From: Butyrivibrio proteoclasticus B316
GTDB taxonomy: Bacteria > Bacillota > Clostridia > Lachnospirales > Lachnospiraceae
DNA length: 64,000 bases
Reading direction: 5' to 3'
Assembly: GCF_000145035.1 (NCBI RefSeq)
Contig: NC_014387.1
Location: forward strand, 2,594,001 to 2,658,000
Position 1 is the stretch's first letter. Each line of letters starts with the position of its first letter. The notes beneath the pieces are model-generated. The model worked only from the letters and a program-made list of their open reading frames with translations, was not told the DNA's origin and ran no database searches. Below are positions 55,305 through 62,952 of the stretch, one piece after another. Both the position numbers and the translations under genes were made by a program.

Positions 55305-55544
55305 TCAACCAGCGATAGCAAGTCCGTTAAGATACTGCTCGAACTGCTTGTTATGTCCCTGGTACTCAACAGTAAGAGTCTTGGTAAGATCAAGACCAAA
55401 TACACCTAAAATAGACTTAGCATCAACTACATATCTGTTGTAATATATATCAACATCAAAATCACACTTTGTAGCCTCTTTTACAAAGTCCTGAACCTGT
55501 GTTGGCTGAAGCATAATGTGCTTCTTAATAACATTTTCTAACAT
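55305..55544 (-). CDS. HPr-like protein lacking the phosphorylatable histidine
   Basis: The 79-residue protein has the size and C-terminal half of the PTS phosphocarrier HPr (YVVDAKSILGVFGLDLTKTLTVEY matches the Ser46-region helix and following strand). The first loop reads KKHIMLQPTQ instead of GIHARPA, so the active-site His15 and its Arg are not in place. It probably cannot carry phosphate and may be regulatory. AAGGAGG precedes the start. It is monocistronic with its own terminator. Confidence 0.82.
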   Translation of the reverse strand: MLENVIKKHIMLQPTQVQDFVKEATKCDFDVDIYYNRYVVDAKSILGVFGLDLTKTLTVEYQGHNKQFEQYLNGLAIAG

Positions 55545-55856
55545 AAAAACCTCCTTGGTAAAACCAAATCACGGAAACCTCTACCTAATATCTGTGAATA
55601 AAAAACGTAAAACTGTCACAAACCTTCCTAGTAATATACAGACCGTAAACGTTTTTGTAAATAGTTTTTTGTGACGAAACTGTGACGAAAATACGAATTT
55701 TATGTAACTGCTTACATAAGGTGCATGGATAGCGGCTTTTAAAAAACTACAATATATCAACATGTCACTACTTTTTTTATCGTATAAATAACTTGCAATA
55801 TAGATTTCATGGTTTTAATATGTAATAAGTAAATTTTTGAGAATTGGAGTACTAAT
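55545..55856. promoter_or_regulatory. Divergent intergenic region between the HPr-like gene and asnA
   Basis: This 312-base spacer holds the start signals of both genes. A perfect palindrome TTATGTAA-CTGC-TTACATAA (55700-55719) lies near its middle, preceded by two GTGACGAAA repeats (about 55670-55690). The palindrome looks like a dimeric repressor or activator site. A related motif occurs at 52563-52597. Confidence 0.5.
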
Positions 55857-56867
55857 ATGGAGAACCTTAAAATCCCCAAGAAATACGAGTCCGCTCTTGA
55901 TCTTCATGATACTCAGGTTGGAATCAAGACTGTCAAAGACTTTTTTCAGGGAATGCTTTCAACAAGACTTAATCTGCAGCGCGTAACTGCGCCATTATTT
56001 GTAACACCCGAGTCAGGCCTTAACGATAACCTTAATGGTGTTGAGCGTCCTGTAGCTTTTGATATTCTGAACGAAGGCCAGAGACCTGCTGAAGTAGTTC
56101 ACTCTCTCGCCAAGTGGAAGAGATTCGCTCTCAAGAAATATGGTTTTAATGTTGGCGAAGGTCTCTATACTGATATGAACGCTATCAGAAGAGACGAGGT
56201 TCCGGACAATATTCATTCAATTTTTGTAGATCAGTGGGACTGGGAGAAGGTTATCCGCAAGGAAGATCGTAACATGGACTTCCTCAAGGCTACTGTACGC
56301 GATGTTTACAAGGTTCTTCGCAAGACAGAGAAATTCATGTCCATCCAGTACGACTATATAGAAGAGCTCCTTCCTGATGATATTTTCTTTATCACAACTC
56401 AGGAACTTGAAGATATGTTCCCTGATAACACTCCCAAGGAGCGTGAGTACTACATTGCCAAGGCAAAGGGCGCTGTCTGCATAATGCAGATCGGTGATGA
56501 GCTTGCTTCAGGTGACCGTCATGACGGCAGAGCTCCAGACTATGATGACTGGCAGCTCAACGCTGACATTATTGTTTATTATCCTATTCTTGATATTGCT
56601 CTTGAGTTATCCAGCATGGGCATAAGAGTTGATGAGAAGTCTCTTAAGACTCAGCTTGAGAAGGCCGGATGTACAGAGAGAGCTCAGCTTCCATTCCAGA
56701 AAGCTATTCTTGATGGTGAACTTCCATACACTATCGGAGGCGGTATCGGACAATCCAGAATTTGTATGTTCTTCCTGAGGAAGGCACACATTGGAGAAGT
56801 CCAGTGCTCAATCTGGCCTGATGAAATGGTCAGCGAGTGCGACAAAAACGGAATTCATTTGCTGTAA
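55857..56867 (+). CDS. asnA: Aspartate-ammonia ligase (asparagine synthetase A)
   Basis: The 336-residue enzyme is of the class II synthetase fold and makes asparagine from aspartate, ammonia and ATP. Signatures are LDLHDTQVGIKTVKDFFQ, NLQRVTAPLFVTPESGLNDNLNGVERPV, MNAIRRDE and GGGIGQSRICMFFLRKAHIGEVQ. The length matches the family. It is one of the plus-strand genes and is followed after 31 bases by a long hairpin element. Confidence 0.97.
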   Translation: MENLKIPKKYESALDLHDTQVGIKTVKDFFQGMLSTRLNLQRVTAPLFVTPESGLNDNLNGVERPVAFDILNEGQRPAEVVHSLAKWKRFALKKYGFNVGEGLYTDMNAIRRDEVPDNIHSIFVDQWDWEKVIRKEDRNMDFLKATVRDVYKVLRKTEKFMSIQYDYIEELLPDDIFFITTQELEDMFPDNTPKEREYYIAKAKGAVCIMQIGDELASGDRHDGRAPDYDDWQLNADIIVYYPILDIALELSSMGIRVDEKSLKTQLEKAGCTERAQLPFQKAILDGELPYTIGGGIGQSRICMFFLRKAHIGEVQCSIWPDEMVSECDKNGIHLL

Positions 56868-56898
56868 TTGTAGTTGTTGTTATTTGTAATTTTTTGAT

Positions 56899-57086
56899 AA
56901 GGGCGTGTTATGTGATTTTATTCGTCTGATATACAATTTTTGCATCCCATTGAACTAAACGCTCCTATGAGCCCATAACGTCAGTCCATCGTGCAAAGGC
57001 ACTTGGACTGCCTGGTCTCATATCCGCAGTTCAAATGTCGCAAAATATTGTATATCTATCCTTGTAAAATCTCATAACACGCCCTT
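56899..57086. repeat. 188-bp full-length inverted repeat (MITE-like or structured RNA)
   Basis: The ends are perfect 14-base inverted repeats (AAGGGCGTGTTATG at 56899, CATAACACGCCCTT ending 57086). Pairing continues inward through GATATACAAT/ATTGTATATC, TTGAACT/AGTTCAA, TATGAG/CTCATA and CAGTCCA/TGGACTG to a GTGC-AAAG-GCAC apex at 56991-57002. Almost the whole element can therefore fold as one hairpin. No protein is encoded. It lies between asnA and the hflX promoter, where it could be a small mobile element, a 3' UTR structure or a terminator. Confidence 0.8.
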
Positions 57087-57163
57087 TCTACTACGTTACA
57101 TAAGTACAAAAACGTACAAATCACATGTCTTTATCCTAGTTTTTTGGGCAAATGATATGTTTT

Positions 57164-57169
57164 TATAAT
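57164..57169 (+). promoter_or_regulatory. Candidate -10 box of the hflX leader transcript
   Basis: A perfect TATAAT lies about 95 bases upstream of the leader ORF. The -35 region is only T-rich (TTTTTG near 57141-57146), so the assignment is tentative. Confidence 0.4.
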
Positions 57170-57263
57170 CGGAACTTAAAACGATTATATTGATAACACA
57201 ACAGGTTAATAACTTGTTTGTTTATATGAAAAGATATTTTACATTCTTTCGGAGGTGAATGAC

Positions 57264-57302
57264 ATGATTATTTGGATTTATAGTGAAACCATTGCTGCGT
57301 AA
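57264..57302 (+). CDS. hflX leader peptide (12 residues)
   Basis: A short frame encodes MIIWIYSETIAA and a TAA stop. It is preceded by CGGAGGTGA six bases before the ATG, stronger than the site of hflX itself. The stop lies four bases before the hairpin of a terminator, the geometry of ribosome-mediated attenuation. Leader-ORF attenuation upstream of hflX has, as I recall, been reported in Listeria, where antibiotics that stall ribosomes induce the gene. Stalling here could similarly prevent the terminator from forming. Confidence 0.7.
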   Translation: MIIWIYSETIAA

Positions 57303-57306
57303 ATGA

Positions 57307-57366
57307 CATATTCCCATAATAAGAAAATCGTTAATATTCTTGCGATTTGATGGGGAGTATGTTTTT
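57307..57366 (+). terminator. Attenuator terminator upstream of hflX
   Basis: CATATTCCCAT (57307-57317) pairs with ATGGGGAGTATG (57350-57361), with an inner AAATCG/CGATTT helix, and is followed at once by TTTTT (57362-57366). It lies between the leader peptide stop and the hflX start at 57393, so it would end transcription unless read through. Confidence 0.75.
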
Positions 57367-57392
57367 CATTGATTTAGGAGAAAAAAGAATTT

Positions 57393-58727
57393 ATGAAAAA
57401 TGTTATTCATCAGATTGTAGAAGATGTAGTAGAAACCAGAGCCGTTTTAGTTGGGCTTAATACAGACAAGACTGACGACGAGTTTGAAAGGTCAATGAAT
57501 GAACTTAAAGAGCTGACAAAAGCTCTTGATATTATAGTTGCGTGCACTACTACTCAGAATCTTCCAACTCCTGACAGAAGTACTTATGTAGGAAGCGGTA
57601 AGGTTGAAGAGATAAAGGGCGCAGTTGAGATGTTTGATGCCAGCATTGTTATCTTTAACGGAGACATCTCTCCCATGCAGATCAGAAACCTTGAAAAGAT
57701 CCTTGATACAGAGGTCATTGACAGAACAGGACTGATTCTTCAGATTTTCGCCAAGCGTGCCAAGACAAGAGAATCAAGGCTTCAGGTAGAATACGCCCAG
57801 CTTCAGTACATGCTCCCAAGGCTTGTAGGTATGAGAAGTTCTCTTTCAAGACAGGGCGGCGGAAGCGGCCGCTTATCCAATAAGGGATCAGGTGAGAAGC
57901 AGCTTGAGCTTGACAGAAGGCGAATCGAGCACAGAATGGCTGAGCTGAGACGCGAGCTGGAAGCTGTTGAGAAGGAACGTGATACCCAGAGAGGTAAAAG
58001 AGTTAATTCCGGAATACCCAAGGTTTCTCTTGTAGGCTACACAAATGCAGGAAAGTCAACAATCATGAACAATCTTTTGCGTTTGTACGGTGGAGAAACT
58101 TCCGATGACAAGCAGGTTCTTGAAAAAGATATGCTGTTTGCCACACTAGATACATCTGTCAGAAAGATTACAGCGCCCGGCCATAGACCTTTTCTTTTAA
58201 CGGACACAGTTGGTTTTATAAGCGAGCTTCCACACTCACTTGTCAAAGCCTTTCGCTCCACACTTGAAGAGGCTAAATATGCTGATATTCTGCTTCAGGT
58301 AATCGACTTTTCAGATCCGGAATACAGATTCCACATGGATGTGACACGTGATACTCTTGCAGAAATCGGTGCCGGTGATATTCCGGTCATATACGTATTC
58401 AATAAATCCGATCAGGTTCAGGATGAGCAGCGCGAAAACGGACAACTTGTCATGGAGGTTCCAAGGTCAATTGACGACAGGGCCTATATTTGTGCCAAGG
58501 ATCAGGACAGCCTTGACACTCTCATATCTCTTATAGAAAGCCATCTGGGAAAGGCCGACACTCTGTGCGAAATGCTCCTGCCCTACTCAGAAGGTGGGCT
58601 TTTGAGCTTTCTTAATGAAGCAGGCAAAATAAAGAGTACCGAGTACCTTCCAGAAGGTGTCAAGGTATCTGCTCTGCTCACAAGAACAGAAATTGATAAA
58701 TATGAAGAAATGATAGAAATGGATTAA
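57393..58727 (+). CDS. hflX: GTPase HflX (ribosome-splitting factor)
   Basis: The 444-residue protein has the HflX N-terminal domain (TPDRSTYVGSGKVEEIK), the glycine-rich GGGSGRLSNKGSGEKQLELDRR coil region, and a GTPase domain with G1 GYTNAGKST at 215-223, DTVGFISELPH (G3) and NKSD (G4). The C-terminal domain is of normal length. HflX binds the 50S subunit and rescues stalled or heat-damaged ribosomes. AGGAG precedes the ATG. An upstream leader peptide and terminator suggest induction by ribosome stalling. Confidence 0.96.
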   Translation: MKNVIHQIVEDVVETRAVLVGLNTDKTDDEFERSMNELKELTKALDIIVACTTTQNLPTPDRSTYVGSGKVEEIKGAVEMFDASIVIFNGDISPMQIRNLEKILDTEVIDRTGLILQIFAKRAKTRESRLQVEYAQLQYMLPRLVGMRSSLSRQGGGSGRLSNKGSGEKQLELDRRRIEHRMAELRRELEAVEKERDTQRGKRVNSGIPKVSLVGYTNAGKSTIMNNLLRLYGGETSDDKQVLEKDMLFATLDTSVRKITAPGHRPFLLTDTVGFISELPHSLVKAFRSTLEEAKYADILLQVIDFSDPEYRFHMDVTRDTLAEIGAGDIPVIYVFNKSDQVQDEQRENGQLVMEVPRSIDDRAYICAKDQDSLDTLISLIESHLGKADTLCEMLLPYSEGGLLSFLNEAGKIKSTEYLPEGVKVSALLTRTEIDKYEEMIEMD

Positions 58728-58731
58728 TCAG

Positions 58732-59441
58732 AACCACCGGCTTAGCCGGTGGTTTGTTCTGGCCCTATAAGGGCCTGTTGCCGGCACTGAGTCTAAAGAC
58801 TCGCCGAATGGTTCGCCAGCCGCAACATCATTTTTCTACAGAGCCCCCTGGGCTCATCTTATTTGTTTTGCTTTACCGGCTCACCCGTGAACGGGTCGAT
58901 ATACTCTTTTAGTGTCATTTGGTCGTACTCTAAATCCTCTTTTAACTGATTCTTTATGTACTCCTCTATTTTCTTTGCATTTTTGCCTACTGTATCGACA
59001 TAGTATCCTCTACACCAGAAATGCCTGTTACCGTATTTGTACTTGAGGTTCGCATGCCTTTCGAATATCATAAGCGTGCTCTTTCCCTTTAAGTACCCTA
59101 CGAAACTTGATACACTCATGCTCGGTGGGATCCTTACCAGCATATGTATATGATCCGGGCAAACCTCTGCCTCTATGATCTCCACGCCTTTCCTCTTGCA
59201 TAATGTACTGAGAATATTTGCAATATCCTGCTTGATCTGACCATATGCAACCTTTCTCCTGAACTTAGGTGCAAATACTATGTGGTACTTACACTCCCAT
59301 TTAGTGTGTGATAAACTATTCATGTCCATTTTGGACTACCTCCTGTGCTTTACTTTGGTTGGCGAACCGTAAGTAATTCTAGCACGGGAGGTTTTCTACT
59401 GTAAGCTAAAGCAGCTGTTATCCCCCTGCATAGCAGGGGGT
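58732..59441 (-). mobile_element. IS200/IS605-family element (tnpA only)
   Basis: A single Y1 transposase gene is flanked by subterminal hairpins: AACCACCGGC/GCCGGTGGTT (58732-58754), GGCCC/GGGCC (58762-58776), GAGTC/GACTC (58787-58800) at one end, and CCCCCTGC/GCAGGGGG (59422-59440) at the other. TGGCGAACC and its complement GGTTCGCCA occur near both ends. There are no terminal inverted repeats, as expected for this class, so the ends are approximate. The right-hand hairpin begins only five bases past the hflX stop. Confidence 0.85.
58859..59329 (-). CDS. tnpA: IS200-type HUH transposase TnpA
   Basis: This 156-residue single-stranded DNA transposase begins LSHTKWECKYHIVFAPKFRRKV, carries the HUH pair in PDHIHMLVRIPP and the catalytic Tyr within KKIEEYIKNQ, and has the FWCRGYYVDTVG segment. 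It cuts and joins one strand at hairpins near the element ends. The reading frame is intact and follows AGGAGG, so the element may be active. No tnpB is present. Confidence 0.96.
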   Translation of the reverse strand: MDMNSLSHTKWECKYHIVFAPKFRRKVAYGQIKQDIANILSTLCKRKGVEIIEAEVCPDHIHMLVRIPPSMSVSSFVGYLKGKSTLMIFERHANLKYKYGNRHFWCRGYYVDTVGKNAKKIEEYIKNQLKEDLEYDQMTLKEYIDPFTGEPVKQNK

Positions 59442-59465
59442 TTATTAAAAGATGCTACACAAAAA

Positions 59466-59503
59466 AAAGGCAAATGGCAGTTAATTTCAGCCATTTGCCT
59501 TTT
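59466..59503 (-). terminator. Rho-independent terminator of thiT
   Basis: GGCAAATGGC (59469-59478) and GCCATTTGCC (59490-59499) form a perfect ten-base stem, extended by A/T pairs and followed by eight T on the minus strand, 20 bases past the thiT stop. Confidence 0.92.
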
Positions 59504-59523
59504 ATCATATTTAACTAGCTCGA

Positions 59524-60234
59524 TTACCTTGCTACAGAAATACTCTCGCCCTTGGCAACACCCTTTTCAAGGGCCTCAACCTTGATCCTGTTAAGGGCAA
59601 TCCTTACAGCAGGAATGCACAAAACAGCAATTGTGAGAATCGCCTCTGCTCCTATGTAAGAAGCGTTATAAGTAAGTGAATATCCAAGTGCTGATGTTCC
59701 TTCCGGAGCATATGAAGCAAAGAAGATCACACCTGATAGAACCGAGAAGAAGTATCTTCCACATATTCCTGCAAAATATCCCTTAAACATTCCGTACTTG
59801 GTGTTGTGGAAAAATCCAGAAAGTCCAAGTGAACCAAAAGCAAGGATATAATCGCACAGAAGCTGAGGAATACTGATAATATAAGGATCAGCGATCATCT
59901 GCAACAATCCGTATGCAAAAGCGGCTGATAAGCTGACTCTTGGTCCATAAAGATAACCAATAAAAGTTACAAAGAACATGCTAAATACTGTAAGTGATCC
60001 ACCTGTAGGCAGTTTGAACAACTTGATGTTAGACAGAACAAAAGCAAGTGCAAGGCACAGCGCAGAAACTGTAATCTGCTTGACACTCATCTTACCCTTG
60101 CCATCAGAATTCTTGAAGAAGCTGATCATTGCGAAAGCCAAAAGTGCAAGCACAACAATAAGAGCATATCCTCCGCTTGTGATGTTGTAGTAAACATCAC
60201 CATCCTCAACTACTTTTTCCAAAAATAAACTCAT
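59524..60234 (-). CDS. thiT: Thiamine-specific ECF transporter S component (ThiT)
   Basis: The 236-residue membrane protein has an extra N-terminal helix followed by the six-helix S-component fold (TVSALCLALAFVLSNIKLFKLPTGGSLTVFSMFFVTFIGYLYGPRVSL is typical of the YuaJ/ThiT group). It binds thiamine and works with the shared EcfA/EcfT module encoded elsewhere. The ATG at 60234 follows GGGAGG at the right distance; a start at 60258 would lie inside the leader hairpin. A TPP riboswitch upstream supports the specificity. Confidence 0.93.
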   Translation of the reverse strand: MSLFLEKVVEDGDVYYNITSGGYALIVVLALLAFAMISFFKNSDGKGKMSVKQITVSALCLALAFVLSNIKLFKLPTGGSLTVFSMFFVTFIGYLYGPRVSLSAAFAYGLLQMIADPYIISIPQLLCDYILAFGSLGLSGFFHNTKYGMFKGYFAGICGRYFFSVLSGVIFFASYAPEGTSALGYSLTYNASYIGAEAILTIAVLCIPAVRIALNRIKVEALEKGVAKGESISVAR

Positions 60235-60242
60235 AAAAAAAT

Positions 60243-60276
60243 TCCTCCCTTGATACATTTCCGCATCCAGGGAGGA
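60243..60276 (-). promoter_or_regulatory. Terminator-like hairpin enclosing the thiT ribosome site
   Basis: TCCTCCCT and AGGGAGGA (60269-60276 and 60243-60250) form an eight-base stem followed by TTTTTTT on the minus strand. The 3' arm is the Shine-Dalgarno site of thiT, so the same hairpin could end transcription or hide the ribosome site when the riboswitch binds TPP. Confidence 0.75.
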
Positions 60277-60349
60277 CCCTAAGTCATCCTATCTTGGTTA
60301 CAAGCTCTATACGCCAGCAACAAATATCACATGCATGGCATTCAAGCTC

Positions 60350-60437
60350 ATCAGCTTCCCTACGACGGCATTATCCGAGTCAGGTAATAAGGGTAAGACG
60401 CACACGGCGTACACTCTCAGCATTGCTCCCCTAGCGG
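60350..60437 (-). ncRNA. TPP riboswitch
   Basis: On the minus strand the region holds GCTAGGGGAGC, CTGAGAG, TTACCTGA and GGATAATGCCGTCGTAGGGAAGC in order and spacing. These are the hallmarks of the thi-box aptamer: the CUGAGA pyrimidine sensor and GGAUAAUGCC pyrophosphate sensor loops. It lies about 115 bases upstream of thiT. Binding of thiamine pyrophosphate should turn thiT off through the downstream hairpin. Confidence 0.96.
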
Positions 60438-60536
60438 TTTTTAGTTCTATTTCATTAAACACTCATGGAAAAATTATGTCAAGATATATTTCAAATCATA
60501 TATTGGAAATTGGCTGCATTCGTAAGAAAGGTACTA

Positions 60537-60830
60537 TCAGCAGTTCTTTTTTATAGACAATGTGTACCCTAGTGAATTGAGATATTTTATAACCGTTGAA
60601 ATCGTGCCACTAGCCCCATTTTCTATTCTGCTAACTGCCTGTTGAGAAAGCCCCGACAATCGACTAACATCTTTTTGTGTAAGAGATAATGTCTTTCTTG
60701 CATTGATCATCTCCTGTTTAAACGCCATTTCCGCAACAAAAAGCTCATGTTGTTGCTTCAATTGCTCGTCATTTGTAATAATATCTTCTACAATCTTTTT
60801 TTCTTTTTCAGAATCACTTTTTACCAGCAT
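60537..60830 (-). CDS. HigA-like antitoxin (XRE helix-turn-helix)
   Basis: The 97-residue protein has a helical N-terminus and a C-terminal XRE domain (ARKTLSLTQKDVSRLSGLSQQAVSRIENG). It follows the toxin gene by nine bases in toxin-first order, as in higBA systems. It should bind and neutralise the toxin and, with it, repress the operon through the palindrome at 61180-61199. The N-terminal extension before the HTH is typical of this group. Confidence 0.9.
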   Translation of the reverse strand: MLVKSDSEKEKKIVEDIITNDEQLKQQHELFVAEMAFKQEMINARKTLSLTQKDVSRLSGLSQQAVSRIENGASGTISTVIKYLNSLGYTLSIKKNC

Positions 60831-60839
60831 CTCAACACC

Positions 60840-61166
60840 TCACAAAAGTCCTTCTCTTTTAGCTCTACGGATAGCTTTATCTATTTCTAGCTTCTCTGCT
60901 TTTCCCTTTTGTTTTTTACAAATATGCAAGAAAGCTACTCCATCCTGATTTATAACTACATACATTATTCGAGTTTGCGAAGACTTTATCTCCCACAATT
61001 TTCCTCTTAATTGACGAGTATTAAGTTTTTCAAAAGCGTCTAATCCTTTATCTCGTATCTCGTTCCTGATATCATATATCTCAAGTCTCTCAGCAATGAG
61101 CAATTCATCTATATACTCTGTAATAAGATTCTTGCCTCCTGCCGTAGCATAATCGAATATATCCAT
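60840..61166 (-). CDS. HigB/Gp49-like toxin (RelE superfamily)
   Basis: The protein is about 108 residues. FEKLNTRQLRGKLWEIKSSQTRIMYVV is the core of the Gp49/HigB fold, with the Lys/Arg residues used for ribosome-dependent mRNA cleavage. KKQKGKAEKLEIDKAIRRAKRE is the usual C-terminal helix. The start is the ATG at 61166; a TTG two codons upstream is less likely. No Shine-Dalgarno is visible, and a TATAAT box ends ten bases before the ATG, so the mRNA may be leaderless. Confidence 0.9.
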   Translation of the reverse strand: MDIFDYATAGGKNLITEYIDELLIAERLEIYDIRNEIRDKGLDAFEKLNTRQLRGKLWEIKSSQTRIMYVVINQDGVAFLHICKKQKGKAEKLEIDKAIRRAKREGLL

Positions 61167-61179
61167 ATTCAAAACTATT

Positions 61180-61199
61180 ATACATCATTTTTGATGTAT
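61180..61199. promoter_or_regulatory. Operator palindrome of the toxin-antitoxin operon
   Basis: ATACATCA and TGATGTAT are perfect eight-base arms separated by TTTT. The palindrome overlaps the -10 box TATAAT (61177-61182, minus strand), so binding of the antitoxin complex would block the promoter. Confidence 0.75.
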
Positions 61200-61214
61200 T
61201 TGAAATCTCCTTAA

Positions 61215-61388
61215 TTATTCTTGTTTCTCTTTCTCTCTTTTGAGACAATCCACCCACCTATAGAGATCATAGACATGCGCTGTAAAAAGGCGCACTTTTA
61301 GAAGGCACAGATAAGCCACATAAAATGGCACGTGCAAGTCGTCCCAAAGATAATCCCTATAGGCAAAGTGTTTGAAGAAATCAATCAT
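61215..61388 (-). pseudogene. 57-residue reading frame, possible gene remnant
   Basis: A frame from the ATG at 61388 to TAA at 61215 encodes a protein-like sequence (MIDFFKHFAYRDYLWDDLHV, then VRLFTAHVYDLYRWVDCLK). It lacks a ribosome site. Upstream, another frame carries a protein-like IRWYFLEQNLA just before the ATG, so this may be the decayed 3' end of a larger gene, perhaps from the polysaccharide cluster. I do not recognise it. Confidence 0.4.
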
Positions 61389-61784
61389 GCAAGATTCTGT
61401 TCAAGGAAGTACCAGCGAATTAGACACGCTGTCTGCATAATTGATTGCTCAGAAAAAGCCGGATTATTGAAAATCTATATCAGTCTGAATCTCTGTTTTC
61501 CACCTTATTCAGAGATCAGACATTTATTTTCTCTAAACACATGCGTAAGGATATCACCACATCCAAACGCTGTAAACAGTTTAGGCCCAACATTAATAAA
61601 ATCTCAAGAAAATCTTAAGAAAATCGCAAGAATTTAACTATTTATCATTAAACACCCTATCTTTATATTGATATTGGCAGACAATTGTCGATATGCCAAT
61701 CACTCTCAATCCATTTATTGTCAGTTTATTAATAATTTCTTAAGGGATGCATCAAACATGCGAAGCAGAGTGCACTCTTTACTA
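61389..61784. other. Non-coding or decayed stretch
   Basis: About 400 bases between the remnant and the DUF4422 gene end show short broken frames on the minus strand and no clear gene, RNA or terminator. Repeated AAATCTTAAGAAAATC-type sequence occurs near 61600. It looks like degraded sequence at the edge of a polysaccharide cluster. Confidence 0.5.
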
Positions 61785-62896
61785 TTAATTCAGAAAAGAT
61801 TTATCTGCGAAGCAAATCCTGTATTTATCAGAATTACGGAAAAAGAAATAAGTAAAAAGCCTCTCCGCCAAGAATCCCGGATATCTGTTCTGGTAGCTGT
61901 CATTTATTGTTCCAACATCTTTCATCACAGCAAAGATAACAGGAAATACAAACTCGCAGGCCTTTGCAAAAACATCACTCCGTGCAATCATCATATTGCA
62001 GGGGCTATAGCATCCGGTATTCTCAAAAAAACGACCAGCATCTTCGTATATATCAGCGCCGTGAATTTCCTTAAGATTAGCCATCATAGAATTCCACGGC
62101 TTCCTCTCATGTCTGTCCACATAATTTCCCATAATACTGGGATTAACAAAAAGTGGCACGGGAAGGATAGCATCGGCCTTGTCAAATACAAAGGCATTCT
62201 TCCAATTCTTGGGAAGGATAAATCTCCTCCTGTAATGTTCAAGGCCAACAACATCGATTTTTGCACAGATCACGTTTTTCCATATCCAGTACATAGCCGT
62301 AAGCTCGCACATCTGCTTGTTTTGAGTTGAAATATTATCACCGGTATTATCATAGTATCACATTCAGAAAGCGCAGTATCACTGAGTGCACGCCCTGCCT
62401 GGATAAAGCTCTCATCATCGCATAGCGGCACTACACTCATAATTTCAGAATCTGCAGCTGACCGGACCACATATATCTTTGCGTCAACATTCCTGGCAGC
62501 ACTTTCAGGAGCATTTCCACATAAGTCCAGCTCATTTTCAAGTCTTATAAACTCTCTTTTCTGCTCCCTGAAGTACTCAGGCACAAACTCATTTCTTAGC
62601 CTGCTATCAAGTTCAACGTCCACGGGCATGATATTATCCGGAGAAAAGCCATATTCCTCCAGAACCTCTTTAACATGGGCAAAAGAGCCACCTCGTGTCG
62701 CAATATATACAGTTGCTGAAACATCAATTTCCTGCTCACCCTGAATCTTAAAAACAGGCACACCTCTAACAGTCTCCGGATTTATCTGATCATCATCATA
62801 AAGATATCCGAGATTATTCCAATCATCATGCAGTTTTTTTAGGTACACTCCCATGGTCTGTCCACGGGAATGAGCACCAAAGATGTAATAGTTCAT
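61785..62896 (-). pseudogene. DUF4422 glycosyltransferase-like gene with N-terminal Rossmann-like domain, frameshifted
   Basis: Two overlapping frames make one protein. The first (from the ATG at 62896) encodes a PglD-like nucleotide-binding domain (NYYIFGAHSRGQTMGVYLKKL, ATVYIATRGGS) and the start of a DUF4422 domain (FIQAGRALSDTALSECD). The second, in another frame, resumes with DNTGDNISTQNKQMCELT and runs normally through GLEHYRRRF to FADKSFLN at 61785. The break lies at 62349-62359, where GAT-ACTAT-GAT looks like an eight-base insertion; removing it restores ECDNTGDN. DUF4422 proteins are associated with capsule and LPS-like glycan synthesis. Confidence 0.8.
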
Positions 62897-62952
62897 AGCA
62901 ATCCTATCAATTTTCAATAAGGCAGCTCACTCATTAGTTGAGCCTGTTAATG

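Noticed and set aside
61668..62330. A 220-codon plus-strand frame opposite the DUF4422 gene
   Set aside because: The minus strand carries clear DUF4422 motifs; the plus frame has no ribosome site or recognisable content.
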